Position numbers and translations under genes: made by a program. Below, piece by piece: positions 38,251-46,660 of a stretch of 64,000 nt of DNA (positions are counted from its first letter, which is position 1; each line of letters begins with the position of its first letter). This stretch comes from Comamonas sp. KCTC 72670 (GTDB lineage: Bacteria > Myxococcota > Myxococcia > Myxococcales > Myxococcaceae), in NCBI GenBank assembly GCA_014656495.1, contig BNCN01000003.1, positions 186,001-250,000 on the forward strand. The letters run 5' to 3'. The notes below the pieces were generated by a model, which saw nothing but the letters and a program-made list of their open reading frames with translations, made no database searches and was not told where the DNA came from.

Positions 38251-39149
38251 GAGCTTACTTTAGTAGGGGCGAGTGGAACCATGTGATGATGCCCAGCGCG
38301 AAGTGCAGCATCGCGACGTAGGTGTCCTCTCGCATCTCCCAGCGCAGCAGCAATCGGCGGAAGCGGTTGAGCCAGGAGTGGGTCCGCTCCACGACCCACC
38401 GGGGCGAAGGACGTCTTCGTCGTGATGGCGTGAGCCCTCGCAATCCGCGCCGTCTGGGCGCTCGAAGCGTAAGGGCATACTCCCGCGCCAGTTCGCGCAC
38501 GGGCCAGAAGGCGTACCCCAAGTCAACGCACAGCGTTTGCCTGCGGCTCCGACTCGGCAATGGCCTTCGGACCGGAATGGACTCAAGCGTGGCTCGCGCC
38601 AGCTTGAAGTCGTTCATGTTGGCGCCAGCGACCACGAGGCCGAGCGGGACGCCGCGCGAGTCGGTCAACAGGCTTCGCTTGGTGCCCCGTTTCGCTCTGT
38701 CCGTGGGATTGGGGCCGGTTTTTTCCCCACCCAGCGGCGCTTTGCCCTGGGTTCCATCCAACACGAGCCATCGCCAATCAATCCGGGCCAAGCCGTCGTA
38801 GGCCAAAAGCCCCTGGCGCCAGAACTCGCGGAAGACGCCCGCGGCCAACCACTCGCAGAAGCGGCGATAGACCGAGGACGGATGGCACAGGCCCATGGCC
38901 TTCAGCGCGCTCCACTGCATCCCCGGACGCAACACCAGGAGGATTCCGTCCAGGGCCTGCCTGTCGGGCGCGCGCGGATTTGGCCGCCCAGGGGGTACTC
39001 CGGCCGAGTCGGCAGGAGCGGCTCGATGCGCCGCCACAGCTCGGCTGGCACACGCCAGCAGTCGTCCTTCTTCACCACCCCCATGAGCTCGTCCTGCTGC
39101 CTCGTCAACCCAGCAGGTGGTTGGCCGTCTTCCCTACTGAACTAGGTTC
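38251..39149 (-). mobile_element. IS5-like (IS427-type) insertion sequence, copy 2
   Basis: 899 bp, one base shorter than copy 1 and the same orientation. Ends GAGCTTACTTTAGTAGGG and (complement) GAACCTAGTTCAGTAGGG, flanked by TTA at 38248-38250 and 39150-39152. Diverged enough from copy 1 that the two arrived, or drifted, separately. Confidence 0.85.
38255..39084 (-). pseudogene. IS5-like transposase, copy 2, interrupted by a 1-base deletion
   Basis: The N-terminal frame (MGVVKKDDCWRVPAELWRR) loses phase near 38980, where copy 1 has ATTGTGG and this copy ATTTGG. Downstream the frame is open through GLLAYDGLARIDWRW, LVLDGTQGK (first Asp), DLGYAF and WVVERTHSWLNRF (Glu). At the site where copy 1 has the slippery heptamer, this copy has GGGGAAAAAACC and reads straight through, so the two orfs are fused here. 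Unlikely to be active. Confidence 0.75.
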
Positions 39150-39379
39150 TTAGCCCAGGCGCTGCTGACCCTACTGGGTGCGGCCGGCGAATCGCTCGGC
39201 ACGACAAGCAAATGAAGGCCCCTCCCAAGAAGCGCACCCACTCCCTTTTCACTCAGGGCGCCTGTTACTTCATGGCCATGCCGAGGATGAGTGACGGGCG
39301 CCTGCTACCGCTGGTGGAGCGATTCAATCAGCTGCTGCGAGAACACGCCGTCTTCCAACAAGCCTTCGGGCTCATCTGA
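39150..39379 (+). pseudogene. IS4-type transposase relic, right fragment
   Basis: Continues the left fragment: LAQALLTLLGAAGESLG, then a one-base loss, then DKQMKAPPKKRTHSLF, ACYFMAMPRM and FNQLLREHAVFQQAFGLI before a TGA at 39377. KRTHSLF..Q is the usual end of these transposases. It ends 18 bases from the stop of the STM4011-like gene. Confidence 0.8.
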
Positions 39380-39397
39380 TTGAGATGAGGGGATACC

Positions 39398-40306
39398 TCA
39401 GGTCGCTGCTGTCGTGGGAAAATCATCGCGCCCCCTTTCCCCGGCCTTCCACAGCGGGATGGCCGGGACGCGCTCCAGGATGCCAGAGCCGAACACGCGG
39501 TCCAACTCCAGGTACTCCAAATGGACGTACCCGATATGACAGCCACAGGTCTGCTTGGCACACGGCCGGGGCTTCAGCGCGGCGTCAAAGTCTGGCGCAT
39601 AGATGTTCCCAATGGGCTCATCAATGAAGTGACACCGCCGCGCCGTACCCTCCCCGTCCACGGAAATGACAGACTCACCGCCCCGGCACGCGCGACCCAG
39701 GCTCGGGTGACGCGTGTTGTTCACCGGGAAGAGCGGGTCCAACCGCGTGAAGCGAGCGATGTCCTCCGCCGTGTACGGCTCCTCCTGTCCGTCCTTCACC
39801 GCGTTGATCCACAGGTACGTGTCCGCCGGAAGGTCCGCGCGAAGGGACTCGGCCTCCTCCGTGAAGCGCAGGAAGCCCACCACGCCCACGCTGTGCCGCA
39901 CCCCCAGCTCGGTCAGCTTCGTGCACTGAGCCAGGAAGCGGTGCCGCTTCGTCCACTCCGGATGGTACGTGGCCCAGATGCCCAGCTTGTCGGCCCGCGC
40001 CCGGGGAACCCAGTCCAGCTTGCAGGAGAGGTTCGTCTGGACCGCCAGGCGCTCGACGTGCGGCAGGTGGGACAGGCGAACGAGCGCCTCCTGGTACCAC
40101 GGCCAGATGAGGGCCTCGCCCCACGGCGTGAAGAACACGGACACCGTGTCCTGCGTGCGCGCCTCCACCCACGCGACGAACCGCTCCAGGTCCGCGCGGT
40201 CCTTGGCCAGCTCCTCGTCCGTGTGCTTCCACTTGCCGAAAGGACAGTACTCGCAGCCGTAGTTGCAGCTCGACAGCGGGCCTCGGTAGAGCACGGTCAG
40301 CTTCAT
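39398..40306 (-). CDS. STM4011-family radical SAM protein
   Basis: 302 residues. C14-x3-C18-x2-C21 (CNYGCEYC) binds the SAM cluster. TPWGEALIW and TNLSC follow the radical SAM barrel. A C-terminal cysteine set (RACRGG, RRCHFI, CAKQTCGCH) would bind an auxiliary cluster as in SPASM-type enzymes that modify peptides or proteins. ATG at 40306 overlaps the stop of STM4012 (ATGA), which decides the start. Last gene of the minus-strand operon. Predicted to act on a macromolecular substrate; not tested as far as I know. Confidence 0.9.
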   Translation of the reverse strand: MKLTVLYRGPLSSCNYGCEYCPFGKWKHTDEELAKDRADLERFVAWVEARTQDTVSVFFTPWGEALIWPWYQEALVRLSHLPHVERLAVQTNLSCKLDWVPRARADKLGIWATYHPEWTKRHRFLAQCTKLTELGVRHSVGVVGFLRFTEEAESLRADLPADTYLWINAVKDGQEEPYTAEDIARFTRLDPLFPVNNTRHPSLGRACRGGESVISVDGEGTARRCHFIDEPIGNIYAPDFDAALKPRPCAKQTCGCHIGYVHLEYLELDRVFGSGILERVPAIPLWKAGERGRDDFPTTAAT

Positions 40307-41619
40307 CGCCAGGCGTACTCCTTCATCATCCCCTGCACCTGCTCCGAGTGCAGCCACGGACCAATCAAGTCCGAGCGCTCCACCCCCGCGGGCGTGAGCT
40401 TCACCCAGCCGCCATCCCGCCGCGCCAGGCCGTGAGACTCCAGCTCGGTGAGCTCGGGGAAGTCCTCCAGCACGTCCGTGCAGAAGCGCTGCCGGTACTC
40501 CGCCAGGTCCACGCCGTCCGCCAGCAGCGACAGCAGCATGTAGCGGCGCCGGCGCTCCTCGGAGTCCAACCGGAAGCCGTACCCCACCTCACCGAACGAC
40601 GCCTCCGTCCGCTCGCTGTACGACGTGATGATGGAGCGCACCTCGCGCGAGCCCACCGCGTACTCGGACGAATAGTGCACGCCCCCCGTGTACGAGCGCG
40701 CCCCGCAGCCCAGCCCCACCATGCCGTCCTCCTGGCAGCGGTACACCGGGCCGCCCGCGTCCGGCGCATGGCTCGCGCGGAACATGCGCATGGAGACCTG
40801 CGTGTACCCCTGGGACATCAGGAAGTTCCGCCCCACGCGGTACAGCGACAAACGCATGTCATCCCAGGCGCGCGCCTTCTTGCCCAGGAAGGTCAGCGGC
40901 CGGACGTAGAGCGGATAGAGATAGAGCTCCTCGGGCGTGAAGCGCAGGGCCTCGCGCAGCGAGAAGAGGAAGCTCTCCTCCGTCTGCCCCTCCATCCCGT
41001 AGATGAGGTCCAGGTTCAGCGTGGGGAACCCCGTGGCGCGGATGAGGTCCAGGGCCGCCTCGACCTGCGCCGTCTTCTGGGGCCGCTTCACCGCGGCGAC
41101 CTCCGCCTCGATGAAGCTCTGGATGCCCATGCTCACGCGGTCCGTCCCGCGCGAGCGCAGCACCCGGAGCTTCTCCGCGTCCACCGTCTCCGGCGACACC
41201 TCCACGGACACGGGGATGTTCTTCATGTCCGCGCCCATGACGCCTTCGGTCAGGTCGAACACGGTGTTCAACCCCGCGACGTCCAGCAGCGTCGGCGTCC
41301 CGCCACCAATCGCGGCGCGGGCGAAGGTCGCCTGCCCCAGCGCCTCCTTCACGCGCTTCGTCTCACGCACCAGCGCGCCCAGGTATCCATCCACCACGTC
41401 CTGCTTCGGCCCGGCGGCGGTGAACAGGTTGCAGAAGCCGCAGCGCATCTCACAGAACGGCACGTGGACGTAGAGGAACAGCGCGTCCCGGCGCTCCTCG
41501 GCCCAGACGGACTCCAACGGGAGCGCGGGCGTGAAGGGCCGGTAGGCTGTCTTGTGCGGGTAGCCGTAGAGGTACGCCACGTAGGGCGACCCTTCGAGCA
41601 TCTGCTCCAGGCGCGTCAT
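40303..41619 (-). CDS. STM4012-family radical SAM protein (HemW-like)
   Basis: 438 residues. C56-x3-C60-x2-C63 (CEMRCGFC), IGGGTPTLL, SVEVSPETV, DRVSMGIQSF and LNLDLIYGMEGQT follow the HemN/HemW order, but phosphate and heme-binding residues of true HemW are not clear. A C-terminal winged-helix-like tail (DLAEYRQRFCTDVLEDFPEL) resembles HemW too. It overlaps STM4013 upstream and STM4011 downstream by ATGA, so the three are co-translated. HemW-like members often handle methylation or other modification, and the substrate here is unknown. Confidence 0.9.
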   Translation of the reverse strand: MTRLEQMLEGSPYVAYLYGYPHKTAYRPFTPALPLESVWAEERRDALFLYVHVPFCEMRCGFCNLFTAAGPKQDVVDGYLGALVRETKRVKEALGQATFARAAIGGGTPTLLDVAGLNTVFDLTEGVMGADMKNIPVSVEVSPETVDAEKLRVLRSRGTDRVSMGIQSFIEAEVAAVKRPQKTAQVEAALDLIRATGFPTLNLDLIYGMEGQTEESFLFSLREALRFTPEELYLYPLYVRPLTFLGKKARAWDDMRLSLYRVGRNFLMSQGYTQVSMRMFRASHAPDAGGPVYRCQEDGMVGLGCGARSYTGGVHYSSEYAVGSREVRSIITSYSERTEASFGEVGYGFRLDSEERRRRYMLLSLLADGVDLAEYRQRFCTDVLEDFPELTELESHGLARRDGGWVKLTPAGVERSDLIGPWLHSEQVQGMMKEYAWR

Positions 41620-42425
41620 GGTGCGGTTTCTCGAGGAAGAGAGAATTCAGCGTAGGGCACCGTCCACACCACCGGGTGCGCGAGGCGATGGCCGCTGAAG
41701 CCATCCTCACCGTACGCGGTGCCGTGGTCGGAGCAGACGATACAGAAGGCGGGCCCCCGGCGCCGCAAGGCGGCGAACAGCGGTGGGAGCTGGGAATCCA
41801 CGTACTCCAGCGCCGCGGCGTGGGACTCGCGAGAGTCCTGGGCGGCGCCGGGCAGGTAGTGCCGGTTCGGCTGGTGCAACGCCGACACGTTGATGAAGAG
41901 GAAGACGCGCTGCTCGCGCGGCAACGCGTCCAGCCGCTGAACCGCCAGCGCCACCTGGTGCTCGGTGGAGCGCGCGTCCCGCACGCCCAGCTCCGGGCTC
42001 CAGTGGCTCTCCGCGAAGAGCCCGGGGAGGACGTTGCCCAGCGGGTTGCGCTTGTTGAAGAAGCCCACGCCGCCAATGCAGACGGTGTGATACCCGCGCC
42101 CCGCAAGCCCCGTGACGAGGTCCGGCGCGTCCAGCACGCAGGTGCCCGGCGCGGTCGTCTCACTGCCCTCGAAGCGCATCGCGAACAGCCGGGGGTGCAG
42201 GCCGGGCGCGGCGGGCGTGGGCAGGAAGCCCGCGAAGAAGGCGTGGTGCGCCGCGTACGTGAAGCTCGCGGGGGAATGCCGCGGCTCCCACCGCCCTCCG
42301 GGCAACAGCGCCGTGAGGTTCGGCGTGCGGCCCTCGGCGCACAGCGCCTCCGCCACGTCGTAGCGCAGCGTATCCAGCGTGAGGAACAGCAGGTCGTGCG
42401 TGCCGACCACCGCGTTCATGTCCAT
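41616..42425 (-). CDS. STM4013-family phosphatase/sulfatase-like hydrolase
   Basis: 269 residues. The alkaline-phosphatase-superfamily core starts at LLFLTLDTLRYDV, where Asp binds metal and Thr is the nucleophile. VCSDHGTAYGEDG near the C-terminus supplies the second metal pair. The domain is shorter than sulfatases. ATG at 42425 is preferred because GGAG lies 10 bases upstream; the ATG at 42419 would give an ATGA overlap with the HAD gene. It overlaps STM4012 downstream. Likely removes a phosphate from an intermediate or product of the radical SAM steps; inferred. Confidence 0.87.
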   Translation of the reverse strand: MDMNAVVGTHDLLFLTLDTLRYDVAEALCAEGRTPNLTALLPGGRWEPRHSPASFTYAAHHAFFAGFLPTPAAPGLHPRLFAMRFEGSETTAPGTCVLDAPDLVTGLAGRGYHTVCIGGVGFFNKRNPLGNVLPGLFAESHWSPELGVRDARSTEHQVALAVQRLDALPREQRVFLFINVSALHQPNRHYLPGAAQDSRESHAAALEYVDSQLPPLFAALRRRGPAFCIVCSDHGTAYGEDGFSGHRLAHPVVWTVPYAEFSLPRETAP

Positions 42426-43099
42426 CGCGTGAGCACTCCGGCGATGTCGTCCAGGCGCGAGGGAATGCACTCCACCGTGAACGTGGGCGGAGGCAGCGCG
42501 GAGGGCCAGGGGCGGCCGTGCGACACCCAGCAGGTGGCGAGCCCCAGCTTCGCGGCGCCCACGACATCCCGCTCCGGGTCGTCGCCCACGTGCAGCACCT
42601 CCTCGGGCTCGCGCCCCACGTGCGCCAGCGCGGCCTCGAAGATGCGAGCATCCGGCTTCGACGCGCCCACCTCGCCGGAGAGGAAGACCTCGGTCAGCAC
42701 GTCCGCGAGCCCCGCGCGGGCCAGCTTGGTGCGCTGCACCCGGGCCGAGCCATTGGACACCACCGCCACCGGCCGCGAGCGGACCACGTCCGCCACCCAA
42801 TCACACACACCCGCGTCCTCCTGGACGAGCCGAGGCAGGTGCGTGGCCATGTCCTCCCACAGCGACTCGGGCGTGAGCCCCAGGCCGGGGAAGGCCTCCG
42901 TCACCTGCTCGCAGAACGCGCTCCGGGCGGTACCGCCGCGCCCGTCCACCGCGTGCAGCCACGCCACGGCCTCCGCGCGGCGCGCGACGGGGAACGCCGC
43001 GGGGTGACGTGAGACGAGGGAGTCCACGTAGCGCGCGAAAGCGCCCGCGCGGTCAATCAGCGTGTCGTCCAAATCGAAGAAGACGGCCCGGGGCCGCAT
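42416..43099 (-). CDS. HAD-superfamily hydrolase
   Basis: 227 residues. FFDLDDTLID (nucleophile and acid Asp), VVSNGSA (motif II Ser), SKPD (motif III Lys) and LHVGDDPERD (motif IV) are complete. A small helical cap between motifs I and II suggests a small-molecule phosphatase or phosphoglycolate-type enzyme. The ATG at 43099 has AAGGAG 8 bases upstream. It is the first gene of the STM4013-4012-4011 operon. A hairpin 3' of the LOG gene separates it from that gene. Confidence 0.9.
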   Translation of the reverse strand: MRPRAVFFDLDDTLIDRAGAFARYVDSLVSRHPAAFPVARRAEAVAWLHAVDGRGGTARSAFCEQVTEAFPGLGLTPESLWEDMATHLPRLVQEDAGVCDWVADVVRSRPVAVVSNGSARVQRTKLARAGLADVLTEVFLSGEVGASKPDARIFEAALAHVGREPEEVLHVGDDPERDVVGAAKLGLATCWVSHGRPWPSALPPPTFTVECIPSRLDDIAGVLTRWT

Positions 43100-43256
43100 C
43101 CGAGCACTCCTTCCCGAGGCGCCGAGGATACGCCGCCCGCGCTGCGCCGAACAGTGACAACGCGCCTCCAAACGGCTTCGCCAGGCCCCTGCCTCCGCGC
43201 CTGCCCCGTGGAGGCGCGCGACTCGGAGATTCCCGGAAGAAGCCCCGAGCGGCCGA

Positions 43257-43275
43257 GGCCCCTGCCGCCGGGGCC
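43257..43275 (-). terminator. hairpin after the LOG-family gene
   Basis: GGCCCC, loop TGCCGCC, GGGGCC, 5 bases past the LOG stop on the minus strand. No T-run. Confidence 0.4.
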
Positions 43276-43280
43276 ACGGC

Positions 43281-44426
43281 TCAGCGCGCCGGGTTCACTT
43301 CGCGGTCGTACGATTCCAGCGCCCGGATGACCTCTTCCTGCGAGTCCGTGATCATCAGGTAGCGCGCGTAATCATAGCCCTGCGCCAGTTGGTGCAGCAG
43401 CGGGTACACGGGCCGGGTGCGCGTCCAGAACTCGGTGCCCAGGAAGATCATCGGGCTGATGACGCCCACCGAGTTGTAGTGGTTCTGGCACGCGTCCTGG
43501 AACACCTCCTGGATGGTGCCCGCGCTGCCCGGCGAGTAGACGATGCCGCCCTTCGCGATGGTGAGCAGACCGTCCTCGCGCACGCTGTTGGCGAAGTACT
43601 TCGCGATGTGCGTGGCGAAGGGGTTGGGCGGCTCGTGCCCGTAGTGCCACGTCGGGATGCCCAGGCTCGCGCAATACGGCAGGTCATCCTCGGCCAGCGG
43701 GAAGGCGCGGCGGACATCGAACGCGCGCGACAGCCAGTCCCGGTCCGTGTAGCTCGGCGCCTGCGCGAGCAGGGCCAGCCCCTGGTCCAGCTCCGCCTCC
43801 GTGCGCCGCGCGAACCACGCGCCCACGTGCGTGGCCTCCATGGCACCGGGGCCGCCGCCGCTGACCATGAAGAAGCCCCGCTTCGCCAGCTCGCGCGACA
43901 AGGCAGCCACCGCGCGGTAGTCCGGCTGGCCGCGCTTCATGGAGTGCCCGCCCATGATGGCCACCACCTTGCGCACGACGCCGGAGCGGTACAGCAGCCC
44001 CTCCATCGCCTCCGTCACGGAGTGGTCGTGGAGGCGCTGCGCCAGCGTCTCCAGCAGCGTAGGGGGGCTGCCCCGCCCGTTCGCCGCCCAGTGCGCGTAG
44101 ATGCGCTCGTCCGGCGTGCCCTCGTACGTCTCCGGCCGCGCCGGGTCGAAGCCCGCGTACAGCTCCTCCGGCGTATACAGCCCGCTGCGGTACGGCAGGT
44201 ACGGCAGGCCGGAGATGGGCGGGAACACCATGGCCCCGTGGTCCACGGTGGCCTTCAGCGCGTCCTTCTCCAGCTCACAGCCCAGGAAGACGGCACCCGC
44301 GAGCTCCACGGACACCAGGTGCTTCGTATAGGGCCGCAGGTCCAGCCCTTGGAGGATGACGTTCGCGAACCCCACGCCCGCCGCGAGGTGCCGCTCGAAG
44401 GCCTCGATGGTTTCGATTTCAATCAC
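43281..44426 (-). CDS. LOG-family protein (nucleoside monophosphate phosphoribohydrolase-like)
   Basis: 381 residues. Rossmann-like core with MGGHSMKRG, VSGGGPGAMEA and the PGGxGTxxE-like SPGSAGTIQE at about 310-320, which forms the active site of LOG/PpnN enzymes that cleave nucleoside 5'-monophosphates. The N-terminal 130 residues are an added domain as in longer LOG proteins. The Gly-to-Ser change in the PGG motif is unusual but tolerated in related sequences. Divergent from the helical protein gene at 44581. Confidence 0.88.
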   Translation of the reverse strand: MIEIETIEAFERHLAAGVGFANVILQGLDLRPYTKHLVSVELAGAVFLGCELEKDALKATVDHGAMVFPPISGLPYLPYRSGLYTPEELYAGFDPARPETYEGTPDERIYAHWAANGRGSPPTLLETLAQRLHDHSVTEAMEGLLYRSGVVRKVVAIMGGHSMKRGQPDYRAVAALSRELAKRGFFMVSGGGPGAMEATHVGAWFARRTEAELDQGLALLAQAPSYTDRDWLSRAFDVRRAFPLAEDDLPYCASLGIPTWHYGHEPPNPFATHIAKYFANSVREDGLLTIAKGGIVYSPGSAGTIQEVFQDACQNHYNSVGVISPMIFLGTEFWTRTRPVYPLLHQLAQGYDYARYLMITDSQEEVIRALESYDREVNPAR

Positions 44427-44580
44427 ACATGAAGAATTTCATGTTTGGCGTGCCCAGGGGTAGCGAGGAATGCCTCGCGCGGCCATTTCAGATTTGCTAC
44501 CCAGGCACGGGAAGCGCCTGGCGGCGCGAGGAAGCAGCGGCCGCCAGCCGAGGCGAGAACAGCACTGGGGAGGCAGACGC

Positions 44581-44946
44581 GTGCTGACGATTCGTGCGGA
44601 GCAGATGACCGCCTTCACGGCGAGGTTCGAGCAAACGTTCCTGGAGTCCTCGGTCGACTTCCTCAAGGCGGAGGCGCCGGAGGTCGTCGAGAATGCCAGC
44701 CCCGAGGAGCTCGACTCGTTCGTCACCGAGTGCCTCCGCCGCGCTCGCGGCCATGGCATCGAGGATGCCTATTGCGTGCGCCAGTTCATGCTCTTCGCGG
44801 CGTGGCGCGGCCCCACCTTCGACGAGGAGCCCTGGGCGCGGGCGATTCTGGAGGACACGCGGCGCGCGCCGCTCACCCGAATCACCCGGCTGGAGGACCA
44901 CCTCGCCTCCACGCTGGCGGAGCAGACGCCCGGCGAGCCGGAGTGA
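44581..44946 (+). CDS. small helical protein encoded before the nitrilase-fold gene
   Basis: 121 residues. GTG start at 44581 with GGGGAGG eight bases upstream, which decides the start over the longer frame from 44470. The protein is helical (LTIRAEQMTAFTARFEQTF, LDSFVTECLRRAR) and ends in a WARAILEDTRR pattern. I have seen this general shape in myxobacterial proteins encoded beside effector-like enzymes, possibly as adaptors, but this is memory, not a match. Three bases separate it from the nitrilase gene. Confidence 0.65.
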   Translation: MLTIRAEQMTAFTARFEQTFLESSVDFLKAEAPEVVENASPEELDSFVTECLRRARGHGIEDAYCVRQFMLFAAWRGPTFDEEPWARAILEDTRRAPLTRITRLEDHLASTLAEQTPGEPE

Positions 44947-44949
44947 GCC

Positions 44950-46653
44950 ATGCCCTTCACGTTCCGTTGGACGGCCTCCGGCAAGCGGAAGCAGCGCGAG
45001 GATGAGCTCCGGGCCTGGGAGCTGCTCATCGCGGCGCTGAACGGCACGGCGATGCATGCCCAGGTCAATGGCCTGGCCATCCGTGGCCCCACCGGCCAGC
45101 TCACTGGCGTCAACACGGCGTCTCCCCACTACGCCCGCTGGCGGCACGCCCACAAGCGGATGACGCGCCGGGCAAGGAGCGACCGCCAGCGCGAGCAGGC
45201 GGCGGTGGCCGCGGGCGGGCCCTACCACGCGTTGCATCCCGCCCTCCCCTGCCGCGTCGACCCGGCCCTCAACCCGCGCGCGACCCTCCGGCTGGCCGCG
45301 CTCAGCACCCGCACGCTGGAGAACTACGGCGGCGGCACGATGCTCATGGCCGGCGGGATGGCGAACGTCGCCCCCAAGGCCACGCTCCCACAGCTCCACC
45401 GGCACCTCGAGCAGGTGCTCGAAGCCGTCGAGGACGAGCTGCTCGACGCCGCGCGGCACCGCGAGGAGCATGACCTGCGCGCCGCGGACCAGCCGCCGCT
45501 GCAAATCCTGCTGGGCACCGAATGGTACTTCCGCATCCCCCACCGCCCCTTCAGCCAGGTGGAGCGGGATGGCATCATCACGGACCTGGAGGCACTCAGC
45601 GCCCGGTACCCCGAGTGGCTCATCGTCCCGGGCTCCATCTACTGGACGCCGGACCCCCTCGGGAATGCCCGGCTCCGGGTGTTCAACGAGGCGCCCGTGC
45701 TCCACGGCGGCACGTGCATCACCCGCCACACCAAGCGCGAGCAGCACGACATCGACCAGACGCAGCAGGTCCGCGCGGTGCAGCGCTGGGGCCCGGATGA
45801 GCCCGTCGCCGCGCCCCCCTATGCGATTCCCCCGGGCATCGCCGCCACGCAGGGCCTGTGCAGCTTCGCCTTCAAGGGGAGGACGGTCTGCGTGGAGATC
45901 TGCCGGGACCAGTTCGTCGGTGATGCGGTCCAGGGCTACCTGAACGCCGCGCAGCCCGGCGCGGACCTCTACCTGTTCCTGTCCAACGGCACCACGCTCA
46001 CGCCGGGGTTCCTCCCCGTCGTCCACCAGGGCATCGCGGTGTGGTGCGACGGCAGCGGCGTAGGCACGCACCAGTACCACCGCGTCACGCGGGCCAACCC
46101 CTTGACGCACAACGGGGCGGGCCCCGGCGCCCCGCATCCCTTCACCACGTACCGGAATGCCTTCGTGCCCGAGCGCGACCATGGGGTCCTCTCCAACGAG
46201 GCCCTCTGCGAGGTCTGGCGCATCGAGGAGGCGAACACCCCCGACTTCCAGGCGTTCATGACGCGCTTCCATCAGGTCTTCGGCGCCGCGAGCACGGACC
46301 TGGCCTTGAAGACGGCCATCGACGCGGGGCTCGGCCCGCTCTCGGCCAACGCGCTGGTCCAGCCCCTCCACCAGAAGGGCTTGCGCATCCAGCAGGTGCT
46401 CGCGGGAGGCGCGCTGCCGACCGGGACGCCCATCCCGCCCGCCGAGGCCGCCGCCGTCACCGCCTACGCCCAGGCCCTGGTGGCCTTCGCCACCGAGAAT
46501 GACCTGGCCGAGGCGACCGCGGCGACGACGCAAGGCCACCGGACGGCCGCCGTGAATGCCTTCGCGGTCAACACCGCGGCGCTGACCCCGGGCGTCGTGG
46601 CCGTCGCGAACGGCCCCTACGACCTCCACCTCCATCAACTCGTGGACCTCTGA
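44950..46653 (+). CDS. nitrilase-fold amidase-like protein
   Basis: 567 residues. The nitrilase triad is visible: Glu191 in GTEWYFR, Lys262 in HTKREQHD, and Cys318 in VEICRDQF, in the family's order. Nitrilases hydrolyse C-N bonds. An N-terminal 150-residue extension and a C-terminal helical tail of about 190 residues are not part of ordinary nitrilases. No signal peptide. With the small helical protein before it, it could be a secreted effector amidase; the delivery route is not encoded nearby. The stop pairs with the next gene's stop within a palindrome (46651-46663). Confidence 0.8.
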   Translation: MPFTFRWTASGKRKQREDELRAWELLIAALNGTAMHAQVNGLAIRGPTGQLTGVNTASPHYARWRHAHKRMTRRARSDRQREQAAVAAGGPYHALHPALPCRVDPALNPRATLRLAALSTRTLENYGGGTMLMAGGMANVAPKATLPQLHRHLEQVLEAVEDELLDAARHREEHDLRAADQPPLQILLGTEWYFRIPHRPFSQVERDGIITDLEALSARYPEWLIVPGSIYWTPDPLGNARLRVFNEAPVLHGGTCITRHTKREQHDIDQTQQVRAVQRWGPDEPVAAPPYAIPPGIAATQGLCSFAFKGRTVCVEICRDQFVGDAVQGYLNAAQPGADLYLFLSNGTTLTPGFLPVVHQGIAVWCDGSGVGTHQYHRVTRANPLTHNGAGPGAPHPFTTYRNAFVPERDHGVLSNEALCEVWRIEEANTPDFQAFMTRFHQVFGAASTDLALKTAIDAGLGPLSANALVQPLHQKGLRIQQVLAGGALPTGTPIPPAEAAAVTAYAQALVAFATENDLAEATAATTQGHRTAAVNAFAVNTAALTPGVVAVANGPYDLHLHQLVDL

Positions 46654-46660
46654 CGCCGCG

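Larger units (their letters stand above)
36103..39149. mobile_element. 3,047-bp IS5-flanked composite element carrying a metalloprotease gene
   Basis: Two directly repeated IS copies bound the element. Its outer ends are GAGCTTATTTCGG at the left and the complementary CCGAACTAG-type end at the right, flanked by TTA on both sides (36100-36102, 39150-39152). Deleting the element and one TTA restores the reading frame of the disrupted IS4-type gene. That shows the segment entered as one unit with a 3-bp target duplication. Cargo: the M34-like protease at 37003-38091. Confidence 0.85.
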
